From Spinacia oleracea (Eukaryota > Streptophyta > Magnoliopsida > Caryophyllales > Amaranthaceae), in assembly GCF_020520425.1 (NCBI RefSeq), contig NC_079489.1:89756810-89820809 (forward strand): 64,000 nucleotides of DNA, written 5' to 3'. Under the pieces are notes generated by a model, which saw only the letters and a program-made list of their open reading frames with translations, was not told the origin of the DNA and did no database searches. The position numbers were made by a program, and so were the translations under genes. Positions 48,201-59,340 of this stretch are shown one piece after another (within the stretch, counting starts at the first letter, position 1; every line of letters begins with the position of its first letter).

Positions 48201-49900
48201 AACCACAGACTAGTGATTCTCTTTCTTTTTCTGTTGATTCTTCTATTCCTACAGAAACAGATAATTTTGATGATGATAGTTGGTTATTAAATCTGGCTTT
48301 GGACAGTTATGATATTTGGGATTCTCTTGCCTTTTCTGTAAGTATTTCTTCCAATGATCCCAAAACCTATCATCAAGCTAAAGATGATACTAATTGGATA
48401 CAAGCCATGGAGAAAGAAATCATTGCTCTTGAGAGCAATGATACTTGGGATTTAACCTTGTTACCCAAGGACAAAAAGGCAATAGGCTCCAAGTGGGTGT
48501 ACAGAACAAAACTGAATCCAGATTACTCCATAGAAAAGTACAAAGCCAGATTGGTAGCTATTGGTTATCAACAAATTGAGGGCAAGGATTTCACACAAAC
48601 TTTCTCTCCTGTTGCTAAACTGGCTACAGTAAGAATTGTTATTGCCTTAGCAGCTGTTAAGGGTTGGAATTTGTGTCAATTGGATGTGAATAATGCTTTT
48701 TTGCATGGATTTCTGGATGAAGAGGTGTACATGAAACCACCTGCTGGTTACACCAAAGCAAAACCAGGTGAGGTTTGCAGACTTAAAAGATCTCTTTATG
48801 GCTTGAAACAAGCTTCCAGACAATGGAACAAGGAGCTTAGCAAGTTTCTGAAAGTGTTGAAATTTCAGCAATCAACACAGGATTACTCTCTATTCACAAG
48901 AAATCTAGATGGAGAATTTCTGGTTCTCTTAGTCTATGTTGATGATATTCTGTTGACTGGAACATCATTAACTCAAATGCAAGAAGTCAAGACTGCTTTG
49001 GATAAGGCATTCACAATCAAAGATCTAGGTCAGTTGGCCTATTTCTTGGGGATTGAAATTCACAGAACTGACAAAGGTATTTTTCTTTCTCAAAGAAAAT
49101 ATGTCACTGATATACTTGCTGATGCTGGTATGCTTGACTGTGAAACTGCTCCTGCTCCTTTGTCCTGTGGATTGAAATTATCCACTGAAGCTGGTGATCT
49201 ACTAGAAGAACCAGATGTTTACAAAAGGCTTGTTGGAAGATTGTTGTACTTGGGCATCACAAGACCAGACTTGTCTTACTGTGTTCAACATTTAAGTCAG
49301 TTTGTACACTCTCCAAGAATACCTCACTTGCGTGCTGCTCTTCATGTTCTTAAATATCTCAAAGGAACTTTGGACAATGGCTTATGGTACTCTTCCAGTT
49401 CTGACTTGCAAATCTCAGCTTACAGTGATGCTGACTGGAGTTCTTGTCAATACAGCAGCAGATCACTTAGTGCCTATGCTGTTTTCCTTGGTTCTAATCT
49501 GATATCTTGGAAAACTAAAAAGCAAAAGAGTGTGAGCAAATCTTCTGCTGAAGCAGAATACAGAAGCATGTCTGCAACTGCTAGTGAACTGGTTTGGATA
49601 CAAGGCTTATTGGAAGATCTTCAAGTTCATATTCAGCTGCCTGTTACTCTTTACTGTGATAATACATCAGCTGAACATCTTGCACATAATCCAGTTTATC
49701 ATGACAAAACTCAACATCTCAAACGAGAAATGCATTACATCAGAGAACAGGTGGAAGCTGGCTTCATCAACACTTCTCATGTTCCTAGTTCTCAGCAGTT
49801 AGCAGATTTGCTTACCAAACCTCTCCCTTCTTCTCAACACCACTCATTATCTGCCAAGCTTGGTCTCTTATCCAAGGTCCAGCTTGAGGGGGGAGTATAG
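45238..49900 (+). pseudogene. Copia gag-pol with a single gag frameshift
   Basis: Gag begins at the ATG at 45238 (MAIGNTESEGSQS) and contains a UBN2-type domain (YLKWKRADFMVVSWIFSSMN; KKLWDEMQTL). The frame runs to a TGA at 45861, but the conserved continuation (FEEEDKMMKFLLGLNGG) is in the next frame, which is open from 45794. One inserted or lost base between about 45794 and 45806 explains this. From 45824 the frame is open for 1358 residues: knuckle CTHCKGKGHTAEQC near 92, protease VDSGACDHM near 214, pre-integrase LHARLGHPS near 379, integrase HIDLWG/RTDNGTE/NGRVERKH near 433/495/533, RT YVDD near 1038, RNase H SDADWSS near 1200, end ADLLTKPL near 1327. A programmed frameshift is less likely because gag itself is cut. 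Confidence 0.9.
49883..49895 (+). other. Polypurine tract of copia element 2
   Basis: CTTGAGGGGGGAG directly precedes the 3' LTR and overlaps the stop codon region of the polyprotein. Confidence 0.85.
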
Positions 49901-50084
49901 GAAATATATAATTTATATTATTATTTTATCTATTTTTCTATAACTGATTTCTGTTATTAGTTGGTTAGGGTCTTTGTATATATTCCCTAGTCTACTTGCT
50001 TCTCAAGTGATGAATTCTGTTTTCATTCACAATATTCTGAATACAATTCTTCTTCTCTCTCTGATATTTTGCTCAAATTCTTCA
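49896..50084 (+). repeat. 3' LTR of copia element 2
   Basis: 189 bp, same as the 5' LTR apart from two substitutions and loss of one CT in the CTCTTCTTCT tract. Confidence 0.93.
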
Positions 50085-50089
50085 AACAC

Positions 50090-50317
50090 CGACAGTGAAG
50101 AAGAAGATCACCGGCGGCGCAAAGGAGAGAGGAAAATCCGAGGAGGGGGGAGAAGGTTTTGGCTTCCCAATCGAATAGTAGACGATGAAAATCGGTGTTT
50201 CTCGGTGAGTAAGGCAGCGAAGGATGACGTCTTGGGCTCTTGGTGGTGTTTTCTAGCGGAAGGAGATATTAGGTGGTGGTGCCCTTGGTAACCCGAACAA
50301 CAAACAAGTTGGGAGTG
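50090..50317. other. Pre-insertion sequence between copia element 2 and Tat LTR
   Basis: GC-richer than its surroundings, with GAAGAAGAAGATCACCGG and GGAGGGGGGAGAAGG. Both strands have short open frames, neither recognisable. It may be an exon or leader of a disrupted host gene or of an older repeat. Confidence 0.45.
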
Positions 50318-52366
50318 TGTAGACACCTAAATCGTGTCTCCCTTAATGGGATGATGACGATACTATTATCCTTGCTAGGTGGTTGGTGCAACTCCGTGCG
50401 GAAGTCCCAATTGCTAAAATGTATTTCAAAATCCAAAATCCAAAGTCCCATTCCCGAGCCCGTTCCCATTACGGAACTCGGTACAAAATTCAATTTCCAA
50501 AAATCAATTTCAAAATACAAACACAATCTCACCCAATAGACCTCTCCATTGTTCTTACAATGCCTTTTCCAGTCAAAATGACATTTAGCAATCCAAAATC
50601 GGGCGCCGACCCACAAAACCGAGCATGTCGGGCCCCGTCCCGTAAAACCGAGTTCAAACACGAAATCAAAATTCAAAAACGGCTTGTTTTTAGACGCAAA
50701 TCAAGACATAATCACCAAGAAAACACTACATGCCAAAGTCGTACAAACTGTACCAAGGTACAACAATACAAGACAAGGGCAAGGACGGCGTCATCGTCCT
50801 TGCTTTGGCGGATTCTAGGCCACGTCACGCGCAATTGTATTTTGGATTTTAGCCGCTTAATCCCCTATTTAAACCCTCATTTCTCAAGCATTTGGGGAGG
50901 CAGATTATCAACATATCGTCGTAATCTCGAAATTCTCTCTCAAAATCAAAATACAAAATCAAGTTCTAATTTACAGTTTCCTTCACAATTCCAAACATTT
51001 AAGGAATTGGGAGCACTAATCGGAAAGCTAACCTAGTCCTAAATAGGTAATTCCGAATCCCTAATCAAATCTACAAGGCTTTTTACTCTTCTACCTTTCT
51101 AAATACAATTCCAAGGATGTTATCATTTGGGCTCATGCTCATGATTAACTAGGAAAAACATGTCAAAGGTGCCATCTTTAGGTTTCACTCTTGAAATCCT
51201 TCCCAAATGATTGTCCAAGCACCATTTCAATAATGCCATACAAGATTCAATCTTTGATTTCAAAAAATGATTAGTAAGTTGATGCTTTTAATCTTAAAAG
51301 TGTTACTTACAACAATCACACACTTTTACAAAATCCAAACCTTTTCAAAAGTTCAATGATGTTTATGAAAAATGCAACTCCTTTGCTAAACTAGAACCTA
51401 TGAACATTCATCTTTTATGTTCAAATACAAGTCCCACTTTCAAGATTCTATGATGTTTAAGGTTGTTTGTAATCACTTCCTCTAGAATCAATTTCAAAGT
51501 TATGGAGCACATTAAAGTTGAGATCTTTTTAACATTAAAAGGTTTGAACTTTAAGAATTAAGCCTCCTAAGTTCAATATTCAAGTTCAATTTCAATAACC
51601 AAAATCTAATATACTCTATGATGAGAAACTCATCCTAAAGTGGAGATTTTTAGAATTGAATCCGTGTCGGAGGCACTTATTATTAAGTAGTCGTTTGGCG
51701 TTCGGATCTCAAATACAATAATACAATTTCAATACCGCAATTTCAATATCGCACATTTCAATACCGCATTTCAATATCGCAAATTTCAATAACGCACATT
51801 TCAATATCGCAACTTTATTCTTGCAATTTCAATTCCGCAATCTTTACTCACCTTATTTTTGAGGTGATGTGGTTTTGTACGCACTTTCAATAATTCCTTT
51901 ACTTATTGTGATGATGCTTTACTTGTTTATTGTTTTCATCACCTCACATGCTAAAATCAACAAAATACAAAAGGTTACATCACGCTTAACAAAGATAATT
52001 CTTGGACAAACCAGCCTTAGGTCCCCTTAATTAACTTTAAAGCAAAGTGACCACATACAAGTAGCAATTTCTATGTTCTAAAATGCGTGCTCCAACCAAC
52101 CTAGCTTCATGATTAGGATCCGAAAACAATCCTTGTCATGTACTCGAATATATTTTCAAAAGCTCGCAAAATAAGCATTTCATTCCCTTGCCCGGATCTC
52201 ACCCATCCGTTTCTAAGATTCAATGCCTTATCCACGAGAGTCAACATTGGTCTTTCCAAACCGGACCCTAAAATATTGTTTGGTGGCGACTCATTCGAAA
52301 TTCAAAAACCTACAAAACATGTAGCGGAATTAAAAATCAAAATACTCGCCGGAAACCCCCCCTACA
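50318..52366 (+). repeat. 5' LTR of Tat element A
   Basis: It begins TGTAGACACCTAAATCGTGT, sharing its first 12 bases with the LTR of Tat element B (57845), and ends CCCCTACA just before a primer-site-like sequence. About 2.05 kb. The interior contains a short tandem array (51725-51842) and coding-like frames that are not conserved. The partner LTR is beyond the window. Confidence 0.7.
51725..51842 (+). repeat. Short tandem array in the LTR of Tat element A
   Basis: About seven imperfect units of TTTCAATACCGCA(CA) type, roughly 15 to 20 bases each, with alternating ACCGC, ATCGC and AACGC cores. Confidence 0.8.
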
Positions 52367-52370
52367 ATTC

Positions 52371-52388
52371 TGGCGACTACGCTGAGGA
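52371..52388 (+). other. Primer-binding site of Tat element A
   Basis: TGGCGACTACGCTGAGGA lies just after the LTR. It matches the site of element B (CGGCGACTCCGCTGGGGA) with a few changes. The sequence is of the type used by Tat/Ogre elements, probably priming from an arginine tRNA; the tRNA identity is from memory. Confidence 0.65.
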
Positions 52389-53289
52389 ATACTAAATTTC
52401 AATTCGATTATACGAGCAGTCCTTGAGCAACTTGCCACTGCCACGCTCAAGTTCTGGATGCCAGCAGTGGCGCTGGGCGCAGGCCCCTGCGCCAGGCGCT
52501 GCATGCTGCTTGCATTCAGCACAGTGGCTTCCAGTGGCTGGCTGCCCATTCTGCCCAAGTATTCGAGTGGGAGTTTAATTCAGATTTTGAATTTCGAAGA
52601 ACGCTCCCAAACCTTGAGAAAGAATGCCGAAAAACGAGCTTTTCAAATACAATATTCGAGTACAATTTTCAATTTCTAAGCATGGCATGCATGTTTTCGA
52701 AAACCATATTTGTGCAAAAAGAATTTCTACCTTTCCGAACATGAATGTGTTCTACATTCGGGTTAGCCCCGGGGGCAACGAAATGGTGATTCCCCATACG
52801 GTTCCTGACCAAAGTGTATGACCATTTCCGCGCCTACCGAAACTTGAAATTTTCTTGACGTTCCCGATGTCAAGTATGGAGGTCGTCCGCCAACCAACAC
52901 CTCCCCCTTGAGGAGGTGAAACAGTTGTTTCCGGATCCGCCTCTTAGTCAAGCACCCTTTCGACACCTAAAGACGACCACTTGCATCATACAAAACTTAG
53001 ACCGACCTTAGGTTGAGAACTTTGCATGTCTCATTCATATACATGTTAGTGTGCCAACGTGCTATTTGTGCATTGTGTGTGCGTCTTTGCACACGTGAAT
53101 GACTAACCTCGAGTTCTAGCTTTGCCAAAACCATAAGACTCCAACTAGGGAACCTAACCCCCAGGAGCATCATTCAAACCTCATGCATCTAAAATCGCGG
53201 ATTTAGGGTCTTTTAGGAGTGCCACTTCATTTGATTCAAAACCCATAAACACGCCTCACGCACAAATGCCAAATTCAAAATTCAAATTC

Positions 53290-53960
53290 CAATCCAACGA
53301 CGTCATAATGCCGGATTTTCAAGTCCAAATTCAAATCAAAATTCAAATTCAAATCCAACGGCGTCATAATGCCGGATTTTCAAGTCCAAATTCCAATTCA
53401 AAATTCAAATTCCAATCCACCGGCGTCATAATGCCGGATTTTCAAGTCCTAATTCCAAATCAAAATTCAAATTCCAATCCAAGGGCGTCATAATGCCGGA
53501 TTTTCCGATCCCAAATTCCAATTCCAAATTCAAGAATCCAATTCAACGGCGTCATAATGCCGGATTTCAATTCCTACTTCCAATTTCAAGTTCCAATCCA
53601 AAGACGTCATAATGCCGGATTTTCAACTCAGACTTCCAATTCCAAGTCCTATGTTCAAAACCTCAAGTTCAAATTTCCAAACTCATAATGACGTAATGCC
53701 GAATTTTCCATTCAATCATTCAAAACCTCAAGTTCTAATTTTCAAGCTCATGATGGCGCAATGCCGAGTGCATCAATTCAATCTTCCAACTCTAAAAATT
53801 CTATGTTCCAAACCTCAAATTTCAAATCCATGACGGCGTAATGCCGGATTTTCAAGTCTCAAATCTCTATTCAAAACCATTTCAAAAATCAAAGTTCCAA
53901 ATCCAACTTCAAATGCCTAAAGCCTATGACGGTGCAATGCCGGATTTTCAAGTCCAAAAA
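53290..53960 (+). repeat. Imperfect tandem array, about 61-bp period
   Basis: About ten units each containing GTCATAATGCCGGATTTTC or a variant, near 53304, 53364, 53426, 53487, 53549 and 53607 at a steady 58 to 62 spacing, then more diverged and longer near 53688, 53754, 53831 and 53929. Between cores lie AATTC/CAAATTCC-rich spacers that are similar to each other. Confidence 0.9.
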
Positions 53961-54124
53961 TTCCAAAATTCAAATTCAAAGCCTCATCTTTTATAGAATA
54001 TTTTTTTTTCTTTTTTCAAATTCCTAGTTCAAACTCCAAATCAAGCTCAAGTTTCAAATTCACTTTCAAGTTACAAAAATTCTTGCTTTCCATTGCGCCC
54101 CCAAATACAAAATTCAAAAACATT

Positions 54125-55000
54125 TCCAATGGGTTGAAAATCCCCGAAATAATACAAATTCAATTTTCACATTCTATCCCATGGGTTGAAAATCCCTAGA
54201 AATAATACAAATTCGATTTCCAAAAACATTTCAAACGGGTTAAAAATCCCTAGAAATAATACAAAATCGATTTCCAAAAACATTACCAACGGGTTGAAAA
54301 TCCCTAGAAATAATACAAAATTCGATTTCCGAAAACATTTCCAATGGCGTGAAAATCCCTAGAAATAATACAAGTTCGATCTCCAAAATATTCCCATCGG
54401 GTTGAAAATCCCTAGAAATAATACAAAATTCGATTTCCGTACACATTTCCCATGGGTTGAAATCCCCCTTGAAATATTCCAAATTCAATTTCAGGTTGAA
54501 ATCCCCCTAAAATACTCCAAGTCCTATCATGGGTTGAAATCCCCCTAAAATATTTCCAAATCCCATGTTGGGTTGAAACTTCCCAGAAACAATACAAATC
54601 CGATTTCCCAAACTCTATCGGGTTGAAATCCTCTTGAAATATTCCTAATTCAATTTTGGGTTGAAATTCCCCTTGAAATATTCCAAATTCAATCCAACCG
54701 GGTTGAAATTCCCTTTAAATATTCCAAGTTCTATTGTCGGGTTAAAACTCCCCTAAAAATATTTCCAACGGGTTGCGAATCCCGATACGAGTGCAAAATC
54801 CAATTGGGTCAAAATCCCTTTTCGATATCCAAGTTCAAAACCTCTAGAAAATGTACAAGGAGGAAGCCTCCACAAAAGAATGAAGCTCCTTTCAAAAAAG
54901 TACTTCAAACGGGTTGTAAGTCCCGATACAAGTACAAATGCCTATACAAATCCTAAAAGGTTGTAATTCCTCTAAAATATTTCCAACGGGTTTCGAACCC
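54125..55000 (+). repeat. Imperfect tandem array, about 40-55-bp period
   Basis: Some eighteen units built on GGGTTGAAAATCCCTAGAAA followed by TAATACAAATTCGATTTCC. The spacing is near 53 in the left part and about 40 in the right part, where GAAATCCCCxTGAAATATTCC variants dominate. The minus-strand frame at 54240-54488 is just this repeat translated. Confidence 0.9.
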
Positions 55001-55171
55001 CGAATACAAATACAAAATCCAAAATCTCGAATCCTCAGAGTGGCACTTAGAGTCAAGTCTAGGTCTCATTCATTGCATGCATGTCATACCATGTGCCGGG
55101 AAGTCCAAGTTCTAAGTTCAAGTCATGTGTTAATAGGTGCTCGGACTCACTCTCTCAAAATACAATTCAAG

Positions 55172-55504
55172 ATGACTTCATTGGCAGCGTCTGTAGATGA
55201 GCTTTATGACCGTGTTGAAGAAGCTGAGGCTCGTATAAGGGCTCTCGAAGACAATAAAGAAACTATTTTCAATGCTGTGGGTCCTTTCGAAGTAGAGGGA
55301 ATCTTTCATAACCAGAGGCCTGCGCTCGACCTTGTGCAACCTGATGAGAATTCAGAGTCCGGATTTGTTAATGGATTACCTCAATTAGACATTTGTGGGA
55401 TATGGGCAAGTGATCATGAAGAAGTATACCATGATCCTCCTATTGAGAACATCTCTGATGATGAATGTCAAGAATGTGAACGCCAATTGGTCCTTGGACA
55501 CTAA
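55172..55504 (+). CDS. Short coiled-coil reading frame, possible gag remnant of Tat element A
   Basis: The ATG at 55172 opens 110 codons (MTSLAASVDELYDRVEEAEA...) predicted as a coiled coil at the start and acidic at the end. It sits where Tat elements carry gag, but the usual retrotransposon gag core and knuckle are missing. The conserved continuation (VMTRSGRIQEP) is in another frame, so a frameshift near 55490 separates it from the protease. It may be a truncated gag or a linker. Confidence 0.45.
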   Translation: MTSLAASVDELYDRVEEAEARIRALEDNKETIFNAVGPFEVEGIFHNQRPALDLVQPDENSESGFVNGLPQLDICGIWASDHEEVYHDPPIENISDDECQECERQLVLGH

Positions 55505-56639
55505 GGCAGAAAACAGTGTTCAGGTCATGACTCGATCTGGTCGAATTCAAGAGCCAGTCAACAGGATAACACCAACAACTAATGTACCTCTCCTCAATGA
55601 GGAAAATCCCTTGATCAAACAATTGAAACGTACAAAAGCAGAGGTCAATACCTGGCAACTCATGGCTTCCTCTGTGGAGAATCGCACTGCTCTGATCAAT
55701 GCTCTAGTAAAGCTGAATGTCACCCCGGAGGTTACTCTTGACGAATTGGTTTGGTTACTGACAAATCTGGAAGAAGGGATTACCTTTACCAATGAAGACC
55801 TCCAACCTAAGGAGGCAAGCAATCACATGACGCTCTATCTGACTGTCGAATACAAATACAAAATCATCCCCGTGACTCTAGTGGATAATGGATCGGCCAT
55901 CAATGTGTGTCCTCTCCGCACTGCTGAAAATTTGGGCTTCACTCCTAGTAAGTTTTCTAGCTCCTCCCAGGGTGTTCGCGCCTATGACAACACTCGTCGG
56001 GAAGCAATGGGGACTTTCACACTTCTACTCCGAACATGCCCAATTGAGCGCAAAGTGAGCTTTCAAGTGCTCGACATCAAAGCAAGCTTCAATCTCCTTT
56101 TGGGGAGACCATGGATCCATGACCTCAAGGCTGTACCATCTTCACTCCATCAGAAAGTTCGAATGGAGGTCCAAAGAAATATCATTACTCTAAATGCATC
56201 CCACCTAAGAACCAAGATAGCTGACAAAGCTCTGATATTAATAGAACATGATGAAAATAACGAAGACCTTTGGGGGTTCAATGCTGAAGTAGGAGCCATC
56301 GAGTCCAAAATGAATCCTATGGCAAGACATATAATGATCAAGCGTGGGAACTTCTTGGGCACTACTCTGCCACCGTCTATCGAATCTCTTTTCAAGACTC
56401 ATGGTCAGACCAATACCTTTGTTCTGGGATACAAGCCAACTAAGCACGAAAACAAGCAACAAGAGGCCAAGCTAAGGGCCCGTCGAGCCGATAATGACCA
56501 TTTCAAAATACTTCCCCATCAGCGCACACTCAACGGGCAATTCATGAAAGAAGGAAAGGATGACCTGTACTTTGACTTTCCAGAGCCTTTCTATGATACT
56601 TCAAAAGGGATCCTCTACCCCGGATTCGAAATCTTTTAA
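55395..56639 (+). pseudogene. Tat element A protease region
   Basis: An open frame of 414 codons. From residue 45 it reads VMTRSGRIQEPVN, the usual link before Tat protease. The protease core is LVDNGSAINVCPL (catalytic Asp near residue 168), with AYDNTRREAMGTF and the distal FNLLLGRPWIHDLKAVPSSL. The frame stops with TAA at 56639, before the RT linker. The frame change to gag and the later breaks show that the polyprotein as a whole cannot be made. Confidence 0.8.
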
Positions 56640-57844
56640 GACTTCCACTTCCTCGAAGATGCCCCACCAATACAAAACAAGGTTGCCTCTTATTGCCTTG
56701 ATTCATCAGCTTTTGGTCTCTTGTTCGGCCAAGAAGTCGCACCAATCATCTATAAAGATTCTATGGTCCAAATGTCACTCAAATAGAAGATTTTGACCCT
56801 TCTAATGGCTGGAGGAAATCCCTCAAGATTACTGCTCCAAATGGAAAAATGTTCAAGATTACTGTGGGCGAAGGATCTATGATGAGCGAGTCCGAGACAG
56901 AGAATGATTCTGGATCCGAGTCTAGTGATGAGTCTAAGAGTCTAGGGCTAGAGTCTTGCATCAATCAAGATCCTCTAAAGGCCGAACTTCAAGTTAAAGC
57001 TGACGATGTAATGATTGCTAATTTCAATAACACTTCAATTTCCTCCTACTCTTCAAGTCCGAATTCAAAACACATTCCTAATCCAAACAACTTTTTTCTC
57101 AAGAAACTGACCTTGAAATCTTAAAAGCTATAAAAAGTCATGAAAACAGGACGCCCATAATTGAGGAAACAGAAAAAGTTAACCTTTCTAACAGCAGTGA
57201 TCCAAAACTAGTTCAGATTGGTTTGACTCTATCTTAAGCAGAGCGGGATGATCTTATCAAGCTACTTTCAGAGTACATAGACGTCTTCGCATGGTCCTAT
57301 CATGATATGCCAGGGGTTGATCTAAGCATCGGTCAGCATACAATTCCCCTCATCCCAGGTTCAAAGCCCATCAAGCAGAAACTCCGTCGTATCAAATTGG
57401 ATGTTTCCCTCAAAATTCAAGAAGAGGTCTCCAAGCAGCTAGAGGTGGGGTTTATTCGAGAATCCAAATATCCAGAATGGATTGCAAATATCGTCCCAGT
57501 TCCGAAGAGGGATGGCAAAGTTTGAATGTGCATTGATTACAAAGATCTTAACAGGGCCAGCCCTAAAGACGGTTTTCCACTGCCACACATCGACATTCTG
57601 TTCGACAACACAGCCAATCATGCCTTACTCTCTTTTATGGACGGGTACGCAGGCTACAATCAAATTCCCTTGGCATTGGACGACATGGAGAAGACAACCT
57701 TCATCACTCAGTAGGGTACATATTTCTACACAATTATGTCGTTCGGACTGAAGAACGCGGGGGTTACGTATCAAAGAACAACCACAACCATCAACGGCGA
57801 CATGATTCACAAACAAATCGAGGTATATGTCGACGACATGATAG
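56640..57844 (+). pseudogene. Tat element A RT linker and 5' half of reverse transcriptase
   Basis: Several frames together give an acidic linker (SESETENDSGSESSDESKS), DVFAWSYHDMPGVD, KPIKQKLRRIK, VPKRDGKV, CIDYKDLNRASPKDGFPLPH, FMDGYAGYNQIPLA and YVDDMIV. Stops at 57238 (TAA), 57524 (TGA) and 57713 (TAG) fall where relatives have Gln/Pro, Arg and Trp. The gene is cut one codon after the active site at 57844 by the LTR of element B. Its second half should lie past the window end. Confidence 0.85.
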
Positions 57845-59320
57845 TGTAGACACCTACTTTTGTCTCCATTCCCGAAAGGGAAGGTTCGATGATGAGAACA
57901 TAAATCTCCACTTGGCAACGCATCTCCTATAAAATAACGAATCTCAATCACCTTTTCATTCCAGCCAAAACTGCTATTTATGGGAACCTGCTAAGAATGG
58001 TAACTGCCGTAAAAGGTAGTTGTTAAAAGTGGAAAAGTCATAAAAGATAGAAACCTGTCAGAATTAGGTGTTTCGCTCAAACATAAATCCTAAAAGAGAT
58101 AGAATTTGCAAAAGGAATTCTATTCCTGGTATAATTCGAAAGTAAGAGTTACGTATTAATTAAAATCCTAACGAACCTAGAGTTCGTAACGGGCCCAGAC
58201 GCATTCCGTCATAAAGTTAATACGCACTAAAATACTCGGATAAGTCTCAAAAGCTCCGCGTTCTAAGAGTCTAAATCTGACAAAGAACTCGGCCCAGATC
58301 CCATTTTCAACGCCTGGATCTGGGCGCCGAAATCTTCGGCGCCCAGCCCTGGGTGCTGAAAATGCTTGGGCCGTGTCGTCTCCGAATTCTTTTTGGATTT
58401 GTATTCTAAAAATCTATCTTTTCACAAACTCTTTCCCTATAAATACAGCCTCAAAACCGACGTGAAGAGGACACACAATTCCATAACCTGAGTATTGACT
58501 CTAGCCTTAAGCCTAGCCTCACGCTGCGAAATTGATCCGGCGTTCTGTCGCAATCGACCCAAAAGTCGAACAGAACGCATCCTGCCCCTTGTAGCTGATG
58601 AATTAAGCCTAAATACTGGAACATTGCTTGGAAACCCGAGATTCGTTAAATAAAAGGAGAAATAGCAAAGCCAAGTGGTTAGTTTTCTGAGAACCGTAAC
58701 GCACCTCTCAAGGGTGTGTTGCAATGTGTCCCTCATATGATTTAATCGCTTTCATCACCCTTTTATAAAATTGTCAAACTATTAACTTGATTGATCTATC
58801 ACGCCTAATAAGATAATACCTTGGACAATTGAATTATCATGCTAGGTACCTTATATGAATCTAAATAAGATAATCACGATCGATTTAGCGTTAAGTGTTG
58901 CATATTGCTAAAATCAATTCAGAATAGTTTAATAGTTTAACGCATGTCCCTTCAATTATTTATGCTGAGCTAGTAAGGATAACCTGCCTCTGGAGTTATT
59001 GATGAGCACTCCTCTCGGTAGTTACAGTCCCCCGAACTCTCAATCTCTGCCTTGCGGGTGTACGTTGAGCGATCCCCACACCAGGGATCACAAGGGAACC
59101 TATGGCCATCGTGGTCGAACATAATTGCACTCCCTTTATGTCACGATAACCGGGTTTTGTCAGTTTTTCTCATTGTCGTTAAAAACTGAATGGCGACTCC
59201 TATATTACTAGTCGATTGGGTGTAAACTCACAGGAAATCCAATTACACTTGATCTGACAACGTCACGCCCACGAGGGACGAGGTCACACATTAGCCTCGT
59301 GCTTTTTCGACCCCCTCACA
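57845..59320 (+). repeat. 5' LTR of Tat element B
   Basis: TGTAGACACCTACTTTTGTC start, CCCCCTCACA end just before the primer-site-like sequence, about 1.48 kb. The start is exact because it interrupts RT codons. The LTR contains a perfect hairpin at 58320-58346. The five bases in front (GATAG) should recur after the 3' LTR outside the window. Confidence 0.8.
58320..58346 (+). repeat. Perfect 12-bp inverted repeat in LTR of Tat element B
   Basis: CTGGGCGCCGAA and its exact reverse complement are separated by ATC. The stem contains GGCGCC, itself a palindrome. Confidence 0.95.
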
Positions 59321-59321
59321 G

Positions 59322-59340
59322 CGGCGACTCCGCTGGGGAA
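59322..59340 (+). other. Primer-binding site of Tat element B
   Basis: CGGCGACTCCGCTGGGGAA after the LTR end; same type as element A. The first base is C instead of T. Confidence 0.65.

Larger units (their letters stand above)
44848..50084 (+). mobile_element. Complete Ty1/copia retrotransposon 2 (5.2 kb)
   Basis: Two short LTRs (191 and 189 bp), flanking duplication AACAC (44843-44847 and 50085-50089), primer site, polypurine tract and full-length gag-pol with one frameshift. The LTRs start TATAGG rather than TG, and end TTCA. They differ by two substitutions and one two-base indel. Recent insertion, in the opposite orientation to copia element 1. Confidence 0.95.
52389..55171 (+). other. 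Leader of Tat element A with tandem arrays
   Basis: Non-coding region of 2.8 kb. It has a GC-rich hairpin at 52476-52493 and two imperfect tandem arrays (53290-53960 and 54125-55000). No gag core domain is found. Short open frames here are by-products of the repeats. Confidence 0.7.

Noticed and set aside
53290..53960. Regularly spaced cores looking like a CRISPR array
   Set aside because: The spacers are similar to each other, the repeats are imperfect and the context is a plant retrotransposon leader. It is an ordinary tandem array.
54240..54597. Minus-strand repeat protein (EIEFCIISRDF repeats)
   Set aside because: It is a translation of the tandem array on the strand opposite to the element, with no conserved start or homologue.
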